A DNA stretch of 5,661 bases from the NCBI GenBank assembly GCA_031289975.1, contig JAITOM010000272.1, forward strand, positions 1 to 5,661. Direction: 5' to 3'. The stretch comes from Methanobrevibacter sp. (GTDB taxonomy: Archaea; Methanobacteriota; Methanobacteria; Methanobacteriales; Methanobacteriaceae). Of the stretch, positions 1-5,543 are shown in pieces. The notes under the pieces are model-generated. The model did not search any database. It saw only the letters and a list, made by a program, of their open reading frames with translations, and was not told where the DNA came from. Position numbers and translations under genes: made by a program. Position 1 is the first letter of the stretch. Every line of letters starts with the position of its first letter.

Positions 1-136
1 CTGCTTGTATACCACCATTAGTATTTGGGCCCACAGGATGTGTATTTCCGTTGGCTTGTGTTGCATATAGTAGGCTCATTAAACCTATAAAAATTATTAA
101 ACTCAAAATTTTATTTCTATTACTCTTCTTAATCAT
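1..136 (-). CDS. Secreted/surface protein, N-terminal fragment (signal peptide), possible adhesin-like beta-helix protein
   Basis: This is the 5' end of a minus-strand gene that runs off the left edge of the window; 45 codons are visible. The start is ATG at 136-134, ten bases after a GGGGAG ribosome binding site. The protein opens with a basic n-region (MIKKSNRNK), then a hydrophobic core (ILSLIIFIGLMSLLY) and a likely signal-peptidase site near ATQA-N, so export is well supported. The residues after the signal peptide (roughly HPVGPNTNGGIQA) resemble the opening of archaeal parallel beta-helix or adhesin-like proteins of gut Methanobacteriales, where a GGIQ-A-I motif begins the repeat domain. 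That family link rests on a dozen residues and is an inference. Function beyond export cannot be read here. It is too short to have been called as an ORF of normal length inside the window. Confidence 0.72.
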   Translation of the reverse strand, partial: MIKKSNRNKILSLIIFIGLMSLLYATQANGNTHPVGPNTNGGIQA

Positions 137-146
137 TTTTATTTAA

Positions 147-152
147 CTCCCC
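147..152 (-). promoter_or_regulatory. Ribosome binding site of the secreted-protein gene
   Basis: On the minus strand the sequence GGGGAG lies ten bases before the ATG at 136. It matches the purine-rich anti-16S sequence used by Methanobacteriales and supports this start codon. Confidence 0.6.
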
Positions 153-204
153 ATAAAAAAATTCATTTTTATTAAAAAACTATGATTTATTAGTTAATTT
201 GAAG

Positions 205-276
205 AATAAAAAATTAATATAGTTTTTATTTAATGAATATAATAAAAAATTAATATAGTTTTTATTTAATGAATAT
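205..276. repeat. Perfect 36-bp tandem duplication (2 copies) with TATA-like boxes
   Basis: Two identical 36-base units, 205-240 and 241-276, stand head to tail, followed by a seven-base start of a third (277-283). On the minus strand each unit contains AAAAACTATATTAATTTT, which resembles an archaeal BRE plus TATA box. The proximal copy is about 80 bases upstream of the secreted-protein ATG, so a transcript starting about 25 bases downstream of the box would have a leader of roughly 50-60 bases. The duplication is seen directly. The promoter role is inferred from position and base composition in a generally AT-rich region. Confidence 0.85.
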
Positions 277-417
277 AATAAAATTATCCATATTTAAATG
301 TTACTATTTTGTTTTTAAAATCAGAAATTATTAAACTCAATATAATCAAATAAAAGTTAATTAAAAGGATTAAAATTAAATAAAAGATAATGAAAAGATT
401 TAAAAATTAATCATAAG

Positions 418-435
418 CTCTCTCTCTCTCTCTCT
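418..435. repeat. (CT)9 dinucleotide microsatellite
   Basis: Nine uninterrupted CT units lie in AT-rich intergenic DNA about 280 bases upstream of the secreted-protein start. Such tracts can change length by slippage. No promoter or reading frame is visibly placed so that a length change would switch a gene, so a phase-variation role is not demonstrated. Confidence 0.9.
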
Positions 436-569
436 TTCTATTTAAGGAATAATTAGTCTTTTAATAAAATAATAAACCTATTTTATATGATACTAATTTA
501 AAGGATAAGTTAATCCTGTTATTAGTTTAAAACATGTTTTATTACAAACATTCATATTTTAATTGATAA

Positions 570-613
570 AATCACATTATATTATGTGATTATATTGAAA
601 CCATTGAATGGTT
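570..613. repeat. Two adjacent short palindromes
   Basis: AATCACAT (570-577) pairs perfectly with ATGTGATT (584-591) around a six-base spacer. Immediately downstream AACCATT (599-605) pairs with AATGGTT (607-613) around one base. They lie at or near the expected left part of the diverged MITE ending at 718, so they may be remnants of it, or independent binding or hairpin sites. No function is assigned. Confidence 0.6.
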
Positions 614-644
614 GAGAAGTATATTGCAAAAATAGGTGTTGAAC

Positions 645-718
645 TATATGATCTAAATTTTTCCTAACTGAAAATTAGATTTCAAATCTTTGAAACCCAT
701 ACCATTTTTTACAGTGCC
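645..718 (-). mobile_element. Diverged MITE relic, one end only (same family as 4833-4987, opposite orientation)
   Basis: This 74-base stretch aligns over its whole length with the reverse complement of one half of the intact element at 4833-4987 (73 bases from the shared TATATGATCTAAA block to the terminal ACAGTGCC). The outer end TTTTTTACAGTGCC is nearly identical and the interior is partly conserved. The other terminus, expected near 560-590, is not recognisable, so this is an old or deleted copy. I saw no clear 8-base target duplication. Confidence 0.65.
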
Positions 719-776
719 ATTTAATAATAATTATCATCATGTACAGTGCCATTTGCAATAATATTTATCATCATAT
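711..776. repeat. Imperfect tandem repeat of the MITE terminus plus flank
   Basis: ACAGTGCCATTT followed by an AT-rich run ending ATCATCAT occurs at 711-742 and again at 743-776. The units are 32 and 34 bases and differ by a two-base gap and a few substitutions. The first contains the terminus of the diverged MITE, so the MITE end and its neighbouring host DNA appear to have been duplicated together and then drifted. Confidence 0.75.
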
Positions 777-1360
777 ATTTTATTATATAATATTATCTCA
801 TAAGTAATTTATTATTATTTTTTTATTAAGAATTTATATTTTATTAGTACTTTTATTTATCAGATTTCATTGAATATAAATAAAAAATAGAAAGTGTTAA
901 AAAGATAGAACCCAAAATTTTTAGGGTTATTTCAAATTCAGCTGATAAGGCTTTATTCCAAATTTTTACTTATCGTATTTTATGTAAAGTTTAAGATGAA
1001 AAGTTTGATAAACATAAATTGTTAATTTTTTCATTTATTATTCATATAATTAATTATAATCAATATTTCATAAATTAGCATATTTTTAAATAATATTTTT
1101 AATGATAAAAGAATATTAAAATTTTAAAATATAAAATAAGATTAATTATCATTGAATAAATTTTTATATTATTTTCAAACTTTAAGTTTTATACTATATA
1201 TCTAAAAATCCAAAATTTACAAAACCTCCACACTTTTTGACACACTCCATTCAATAAAAATATTTTCAAAATTATCAACAATCCAAAATTTTAGATTTCA
1301 ACAAAATTTTAAATCATTTAATTAATCTTTAAAATCAATTAAAAATTATAATTCAATATA

Positions 1361-1394
1361 AATTTTAATTTAAACAGTAATTTTAATTTAAACA
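1361..1394. repeat. 16-bp direct repeat, period 18
   Basis: AATTTTAATTTAAACA is present at 1361-1376 and again at 1379-1394, separated by GT. It is a local tandem duplication in AT-rich spacer with no visible function. Confidence 0.75.
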
Positions 1395-1553
1395 TTTTTT
1401 TTTTATAAGCTTAAATTTATATTTAAAATTCAATATTATGTTTATTAATAGAAATAAAAAATTTTAAAATTTTTATAAAAATAATTGTTGAAGAATCTTA
1501 TTTATTAAAAAAAATAAATAATAAAGGTATTTAACTATTAAAATACCCATTAA

Positions 1554-1843
1554 TTAAAGAGGTCCTACAAATATACTAATAACATCTTCAAATAACTGTA
1601 ACCCACCATAGTATCCAGCATAATTATGAACAAGGATTGATTTATTATAGACTGGGAATGAAGCACTTACATGTAAAGCTCCAAAATCTTCCATTGCTGT
1701 TGGAGCTTCAAGTGAACTTGAAAGCAAAAAGATCTGTTTTTAAAAGACTGGACTATGAAGTTTCCAAATGTTACCGCTCCAGCATATCCACTTTGAGCAC
1801 TCCAAGGATCAGCATCGTCCCATAAAGAAGATAGAGTTAATAA
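1554..1843 (-). pseudogene. Nitrogenase component-1-like protein, C-terminal remnant, frameshifted
   Basis: Reading the minus strand, one frame gives LWDDADPWSAQSGYAGAV followed by TFGNFIVQSF. A one-base shift in the T run at 1730-1726 moves into a second frame, LEAPTAMEDFGALHVSASFP, then VYNKSILVHNYAGYYGGLQL and FEDVIS, ending at a TAA at 1556-1554. The SFPV...YAGYYGGLQL-ED pattern resembles the C-terminal end of nitrogenase component-1-like (Oxidored_nitro, NifD/NifK-type) proteins, as I remember the family. The upstream GYAGAV block could be the end of a partner subunit fused by deletion, or the same protein. There is no start codon or N-terminal domain, and an in-frame stop lies just upstream of 1843, so the gene is dead. 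That it is a remnant is fairly sure; the family is a moderate-confidence call. Confidence 0.6.
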
Positions 1844-1890
1844 GAAAAAATATTATTCTGTATTGCAAAATTATTGCAAAATAATTTTTT
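1841..1890 (-). terminator. Probable T-rich transcription terminator of the top6B-top6A operon
   Basis: Downstream of the top6A stop on the minus strand come several T runs: TTAAAAAATTATTTTGCAATAA, a second TTTTGCAATA, and finally TTTTTTCTTA at 1850-1841. The plus strand shows TATTGCAAAAT perfectly repeated in tandem at 1861-1871 and 1872-1882. Archaeal termination relies on T-rich tracts of this sort. The site is inferred from composition and position only. Confidence 0.4.
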
Positions 1891-1899
1891 AATTTTGAG

Positions 1900-2985
1900 C
1901 TAATCATTCATAGCATCTAATTTTTCTGGGAAATAGGTATCAACAACATATTCAAGACCATACTTAGAAAATGCTTGCTGTTCTGCTTTTTTACCAATTT
2001 TTAACATTTTTTTAATCTCATTTTGCCAATGTTCACTTTTGTATCTTGGATCTCTAGCTAATTCCTTTAATCTTAAAACATCAATTTCTTTTAAGTTATC
2101 TGTTGGAAGTTCATAGTTGACAATGTCACTTGCAGTAACACCTAAAAATTTAGCATCAGGAGTAGCTAAATCATGATTAACATGAGCAAGCTTTGCACTA
2201 CCTGAAATAATGACCATAGCTATATGGAAACCCCATGGATCTCCATCGTTACAAATGTAAACAGGCAAATTTAACTCTTGACTAACTCTTTTTAAAAATC
2301 TTCTTGTAGCACGAGCAGCTTGTCCTTTAAGACCTACGATTAAAGTATCGAACTTTTTATATGCATGTTCTTGAACCATTCTATGAAACATCCCCATTGT
2401 TTCAACAGCTATTACTCTTTTAACATTATGTTCAACAAAGTCTACTTCATTAATAGTTGGTGATATTGTATAACCAGATTTACCTGATTTCAATCCATTA
2501 ATTTCAATATCCCCTTCTTTAAATATAATATCTCCATAAACTGATGCACCATCTTCTTCTGGCATTAATCCTAAGTCTTCACGAGAAGACCCTATTGTAA
2601 CCTCTAAATCCTCTGAAAGGATGTTAGATTCCTGTTGGTTTGCGAAAGGCATTCCCCAACCTTCACTAACATAATACATTTCCCTTAATGTAGCTGTTTT
2701 TTCAATGTTAACAAGGTTTTTACAGAAGTTAGAAACAAACATCATTTGTCCAATTTTTCTAATCTGTTTAACATTACCAATAGATCTTTTACCATATCTA
2801 TCTCCTAAAATAAAGTGTCTTTTATCTTCATCGTAAACAATATTTGATGTTCCGCGTGAAGGCACTTTAATAGAAGGAACTTCTTGTTTATGAACATCAT
2901 CAATGATTGTTTGACCAAGACCTTTAAGTTTATTCAATGTAATCGCTTTTCTTTCACTTATATTAGCATTTTTAACTTCACTCAT
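1900..2985 (-). CDS. top6A: DNA topoisomerase VI subunit A (Spo11-like DNA-cleaving subunit)
   Basis: Top6A is the DNA-cutting subunit of the archaeal type IIB topoisomerase. As an A2B2 complex with Top6B it makes double-strand breaks with two-base 5' overhangs, passes another duplex through and reseals them, relaxing and decatenating the chromosome. The protein is 361 residues, a normal length for the family. The winged-helix (5Y-CAP) domain spans about 76-150 with the motif T-L-R-E-M-Y-Y. By analogy with Spo11, the second tyrosine, Y105, is the one that attacks DNA. The Toprim domain follows from about 187, with E195 (AVETMGMF) and D247/D249 (NDGDPWG) as the metal-binding acids. KGQAARATRRFLKR and SGSAKLAHVNHDLATPDAKF are also family-typical. 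All key residues are present. The ATG start is preceded by GGGTGA at six bases. It lies 22 bases after top6B and is surely cotranscribed with it. Confidence 0.97.
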   Translation of the reverse strand: MSEVKNANISERKAITLNKLKGLGQTIIDDVHKQEVPSIKVPSRGTSNIVYDEDKRHFILGDRYGKRSIGNVKQIRKIGQMMFVSNFCKNLVNIEKTATLREMYYVSEGWGMPFANQQESNILSEDLEVTIGSSREDLGLMPEEDGASVYGDIIFKEGDIEINGLKSGKSGYTISPTINEVDFVEHNVKRVIAVETMGMFHRMVQEHAYKKFDTLIVGLKGQAARATRRFLKRVSQELNLPVYICNDGDPWGFHIAMVIISGSAKLAHVNHDLATPDAKFLGVTASDIVNYELPTDNLKEIDVLRLKELARDPRYKSEHWQNEIKKMLKIGKKAEQQAFSKYGLEYVVDTYFPEKLDAMND

Positions 2986-2991
2986 AATTAT

Positions 2992-2997
2992 TCACCC
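2992..2997 (-). promoter_or_regulatory. Ribosome binding site of top6A
   Basis: GGGTGA on the minus strand lies six bases before the top6A ATG, inside the 22-base gap between the two genes. It supports translation initiation of top6A from the operon transcript. Confidence 0.65.
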
Positions 2998-3007
2998 AAT
3001 ATCTTTC

Positions 3008-4792
3008 TTATTCATCAAAGTATTTATCAAGACTATCAGAATTTTCATTTTCTTCAATTTTTTCATCTAAATCAGTGACTTTTTCATCTTCTAAATCACT
3101 AACTTCTTCATCTTCTAATCCAATAACTTTTTCATTACCTAAATTATCAATTTCAGTGTTTTCTTCATTAAGTTCTTTACTTTGAGCATCCACTTCATCA
3201 TTTGCTAAACCAATTTCTTCAGCTTTATCAGGATCTTCACCAAGAAGTTCGGCTAAAGCTCTATGAGTGACCCTTGATAATAGTTCTTCATATTCAGGAA
3301 CATCGGTTTCAGCTAAAATAGCTGCTTCTCTTAATATTAAAGGAACACATTCTTCAAAAATTTTAGATCTTATTTCTTTTTCTTCAGCTGCTTTTTTAGC
3401 CCTTAAATATTTTTGTAACTTACGAGCAACAATCATTGATGCTCGTTTTACTTCATGAATTATTTCTGGTTCTGGTGCAACACTTTGTTTACCAGTGGAC
3501 AAATATGGGACTTGAGTAGATATTATATTAACAAACATTGTGAATGGAATGTTATCTAAATCTTTAAGACCATATCTTCTCCAATCCACAGTTTTAAGAG
3601 CTTCTGTAATAGCACAACTACCTTGGTCAAATGTTAAAGGAACTCGGTTTGCAAATCTCATTATTTCAGATTTTCTTTGTTCATTAATTACTCTTCCAGA
3701 TTTTCCACCATAAGCCAATCCAGCTTCAATAATAAAAGCAACTCCACCCCTATATGCAACAGGTTTTCTTGTTGTAGCTTTAATAAACTCAGGCTCTAAA
3801 CTTTCTTTCATTCCCTTTTCTATTTGTTCATTCCCAATAGGAATAAGTCCAGATGTAGGAGGAGCCAAAAAAGTCATTTTACCTATTGCATCAACAATTT
3901 GTTCAGCTTCTTTCCATTTCATGCTTTTAGGACGTTTATTTAAATCAATTTTTGTAATTTCTTCTATTTCATTTAACTTACCCTCACTCATTCTTGAAAG
4001 TGAATTTGAAAGTAAAGTTCTAAATCTTCGTTTATCCGTGCGTTTAGCCATGAAAATTAAGTCATCTGCAGTAATACCTTTAGGATGAGGTAAAACTTCC
4101 TTTGGTAAAACAGGAACGATATCTGCAGCTCTTTTAAAAGTATATTTCTCTCCTTCAGGATCTCTAAATATGATTTTTGCATGAGGATTTCCTACTATAG
4201 TTCTTCTAATGTATTCAAATGCACCTTGTTCTGCTTTAGAGTAGGCTACCTCTTTAAATTGAAGTTCAATAGAAACACCAGTGGATGTTGGAGTAAACTC
4301 TTCTTTTTTCATTAAAAGACCTTTATTCTCTTTAACATCCATTTTAAAAGTCATTTTAATTCCTTTTAATTTGCCGTTTTCAACGTATGCAGAAGAAACC
4401 TTTGCTGGTTCACCAGTGGTCATTTGAGATAATAAAACACAACCACTACAACCTAAACCTTGTTGACCTCTTGATTGAATATTTCTAAATTTAGAGCCAG
4501 CGAACATTGAACAATAAACTTGCATAATAAAATCTTCAGGTATTCCTGGTCCATTATCCGTATGTTTAAGTAAGTAATGCTCTTTTTCCAATTTTTGAAG
4601 ATCAATTTTAACTTCAGGCAATATTCCTGCTTCTTCAGCAGCATCAAAACTATTGGTAATTAATTCATGAAAAACCATGGTCAAAGACCTAATTTTACCT
4701 GAAAAACCTAACATTTGCTTATTTTTTCTAAAGAACTCTGATGGTGATAATTGTTGAAACTCATCAAAGAGTTCAGATGCTTGTAATGACAA
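3008..4792 (-). CDS. top6B: DNA topoisomerase VI subunit B (GHKL ATPase subunit)
   Basis: Top6B is the ATP-operated gate of topoisomerase VI; ATP binding dimerises its N-terminal domains and drives strand passage by Top6A. I place the start at TTG 4792-4790, giving 594 residues beginning MSLQASELFDEF, because GGAGGT lies five bases upstream and family members begin at this point. A longer frame reaching GTG at 4837 would add 15 unrelated residues and start inside a transposable element. Domains: GHKL (Bergerat) ATPase to about 225, with ELITNSFDA (N47), DNGPGIP (D79) and GQQGLG (109-114); a helix-two-turn-helix region about 230-310; the transducer domain to about 470 with GKQS, whose K435 is the likely switch lysine. 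Residues from about 520 form a very acidic tail containing 8-residue repeats (551-582), unlike the conserved core. All ATPase motifs are intact. Confidence 0.97.
   Translation of the reverse strand: MSLQASELFDEFQQLSPSEFFRKNKQMLGFSGKIRSLTMVFHELITNSFDAAEEAGILPEVKIDLQKLEKEHYLLKHTDNGPGIPEDFIMQVYCSMFAGSKFRNIQSRGQQGLGCSGCVLLSQMTTGEPAKVSSAYVENGKLKGIKMTFKMDVKENKGLLMKKEEFTPTSTGVSIELQFKEVAYSKAEQGAFEYIRRTIVGNPHAKIIFRDPEGEKYTFKRAADIVPVLPKEVLPHPKGITADDLIFMAKRTDKRRFRTLLSNSLSRMSEGKLNEIEEITKIDLNKRPKSMKWKEAEQIVDAIGKMTFLAPPTSGLIPIGNEQIEKGMKESLEPEFIKATTRKPVAYRGGVAFIIEAGLAYGGKSGRVINEQRKSEIMRFANRVPLTFDQGSCAITEALKTVDWRRYGLKDLDNIPFTMFVNIISTQVPYLSTGKQSVAPEPEIIHEVKRASMIVARKLQKYLRAKKAAEEKEIRSKIFEECVPLILREAAILAETDVPEYEELLSRVTHRALAELLGEDPDKAEEIGLANDEVDAQSKELNEENTEIDNLGNEKVIGLEDEEVSDLEDEKVTDLDEKIEENENSDSLDKYFDE
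3047..3142 (-). repeat. Degenerate 24-bp repeats encoding octads in the acidic tail of Top6B
   Basis: Residues 551-582 read as consecutive octads LGNEKVIG, LEDEEVSD, LEDEKVTD and LDEKIEEN, encoded by 24-base units. The middle two are almost identical, and the outer ones are diverged. The pattern suggests repeat expansion within the gene. The tail is predicted to be disordered or weakly helical and strongly negatively charged. Confidence 0.75.
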
Positions 4793-4797
4793 ATTTA

Positions 4798-4803
4798 ACC
4801 TCC
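4798..4803 (-). promoter_or_regulatory. Strong ribosome binding site that fixes the TTG start of top6B
   Basis: GGAGGT on the minus strand ends five bases before TTG 4792. It is the best Shine-Dalgarno match in the window and decides the start. The overlapping ATG at 4805-4803 is in another frame and stops after ten codons. Confidence 0.8.
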
Positions 4804-4824
4804 ATTTAAATAAATAAAATAGCT

Positions 4825-4832
4825 TAAAATTC
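4825..4832. repeat. Target site duplication of MITE copy A, left
   Basis: TAAAATTC immediately precedes the first base of the element, and the same eight bases follow its last base. The match is exact over eight bases and breaks immediately outside, as expected for transposition. Confidence 0.88.
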
Positions 4833-4987
4833 GGCACTGTAAAAAGAGGATGGAAATTCGAAATCTGGAATTTGGATTTGTAGCAGAAAAAGTTTAGATC
4901 ATATACATGTCATTAAACTTTTATCAAACTTTTATCCTCTATTTTCAATTTTTCAATTGTGAAAATCCATCCTTTTTTTACAGTGCC
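4833..4987. mobile_element. Intact 155-bp MITE, copy A
   Basis: The element begins GGCACTGTAAAAAGAGGATGGA and ends with the reverse complement of GGCACTGTAAAAAAAGGATGGA, so the outer 22 bases are inverted repeats with one mismatch, with weaker similarity to about base 33. It is flanked by TAAAATTC on both sides. It has no reading frame for a transposase, so it must have been moved in trans. The end GGCACTGT plus an 8-base duplication matches what is known of IS6-family elements (for example IS26 ends GGCACTGTTGC). ISM1 of Methanobrevibacter smithii also makes 8-base duplications and is an alternative parent. The parent cannot be settled here. It lies 40 bases upstream of top6B. It contains an internal 11-base tandem repeat (AAACTTTTATC, 4915-4925 and 4926-4936). 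Confidence 0.92.
4900..4907 (-). promoter_or_regulatory. Candidate TATA box inside MITE copy A, pointing at top6B
   Basis: The minus strand reads CATGTATATGATC here, about 108 bases before the top6B TTG. A start about 25 bases downstream would give a leader of roughly 85 bases including one MITE arm. The block is conserved in copy B (CATATACATG on plus) and partly in the relic at 645. It is a weak match and the promoter role is speculative. Confidence 0.25.
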
Positions 4988-4995
4988 TAAAATTC
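4988..4995. repeat. Target site duplication of MITE copy A, right
   Basis: TAAAATTC directly follows the terminal ACAGTGCC of the element and is identical to 4825-4832. Confidence 0.88.
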
Positions 4996-5007
4996 TAATA
5001 TTAAAAA
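4996..5007 (-). promoter_or_regulatory. Candidate original TATA box of top6B, displaced by the MITE
   Basis: The minus strand reads TTTTTAATATTA just beyond the outer target duplication. If the 163 bases of element plus one duplication are removed, this box falls about 41-52 bases before the TTG, so transcription would start some 20-25 bases before the gene, just upstream of the ribosome binding site. In the present arrangement it is about 205 bases away. Identification rests on spacing and composition in AT-rich DNA. Confidence 0.35.
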
Positions 5008-5011
5008 TTTA

Positions 5012-5083
5012 TTAATAAAAATAAGCTTGTTAATAAAAATAAGTTTGTTAATAAAAATAAGTTTGTTAATAGAAATAAACTTA
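5012..5083. repeat. 18-bp tandem repeat, 4 units
   Basis: TTAATAAAAATAAGYTTG is repeated at 5012-5029, 5030-5047 and 5048-5065; the first has C and the next two T at one position. A fourth, diverged unit (TTAATAGAAATAAACTTA) is at 5066-5083. It lies upstream of the presumed original top6B promoter. No function is assigned. Confidence 0.88.
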
Positions 5084-5299
5084 TAAAAATTTAATATAAT
5101 ATAAATGTTTTATTACTAAACTAAATTTATAATCAAATTCAAATTAAATAATTTCTAAATTTTATAAAATAAACTTATTGAAAAGAAAAAACAATAATTT
5201 ATAAACAAACAAGATTTATATTCATATTACTCTTCATACATATATATGTTTCACATCATATATAAATTTTTCTTATAGCTAATAATAATTTTTTAATTT

Positions 5300-5347
5300 A
5301 CTTTAATTAAATTCATAATTTATTTTCACACTTTAATTAAATTCATA
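5300..5347. repeat. 18-bp direct repeat, period 30
   Basis: ACTTTAATTAAATTCATA occurs at 5300-5317 and again at 5330-5347. The 12 bases between are not obviously repeated. Function unknown. Confidence 0.75.
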
Positions 5348-5543
5348 TTATTGTTCATATATACTTTAAGATAGAGCATTTCAAAAGTAATATTAAAATT
5401 TATATAAAATATGTTCTATAAGACTAATAATTTAATTAGTGATTTCGTATAATTGTTTATTTTTAAAAATATTATTTAAATATGAGTTATTATAATTGGA
5501 AAAGGTTATGAAAGTTTGATAAAATACTATATAGTATTTCTCC

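Larger units (their letters stand above)
137..1553. other. Long AT-rich intergenic region without intact genes
   Basis: About 1.4 kb very rich in A and T with stops in every frame. I see no credible coding sequence, tRNA or rRNA. It holds the 36-bp tandem duplication, a (CT)9 tract, two short palindromes, a decayed MITE end with a partial tandem copy, a 16-base direct repeat, and an isolated GC-richer patch at 1225-1248 (minus strand GGAGTGTG...GTGTGGAGG). Together with the pseudogene at its right edge, it reads as a decaying segment rather than a simple promoter region. Confidence 0.7.
4996..5543. other. AT-rich intergenic region between two MITE copies
   Basis: About 550 bases with no credible gene on either strand. 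It contains the displaced candidate promoter, an 18-bp tandem repeat array at 5012-5083, an 18-bp direct repeat at 5300-5347, and the 16-base palindrome AATACTATATAGTATT at 5523-5538 next to MITE copy B. I see no RNA gene. Confidence 0.7.

Noticed and set aside
909..928. Hairpin AACCC...GGGTT as a terminator
   Set aside because: Only five clean pairs plus A/T pairing with a bulge, and no gene ends nearby.
1637..1825. Plus-strand open frame of 62 codons
   Set aside because: It lies antisense to the nitrogenase-like remnant, has no ribosome binding site, and its product shows no recognisable feature. The protein-like signal is on the minus strand.
2884..3078. Plus-strand open frame of 64 codons
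   Set aside because: Antisense shadow of the top6A start and the top6B end, with no start signal.
3267..3458. Plus-strand open frame of 63 codons
   Set aside because: Antisense shadow of top6B.
4453..4647. Minus-strand open frame of 64 codons in another frame
   Set aside because: Lies inside the conserved ATPase domain of top6B in an alternative frame.
4773..4805. ATG overlapping the top6B ribosome binding site (ten-codon frame)
   Set aside because: It ends at TGA after ten codons and has no ribosome binding site of its own; the ATGGAGG arises from the Shine-Dalgarno sequence. A leader peptide is possible but unsupported.
4833..4987. Hairpin-forming structured RNA gene or riboswitch upstream of top6B
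   Set aside because: The inverted ends, the 8-base target duplication and a second copy nearby identify it as a mobile element instead.
5012..5083. CRISPR array
   Set aside because: The units are directly tandem without unique spacers, and only 18 bases long.
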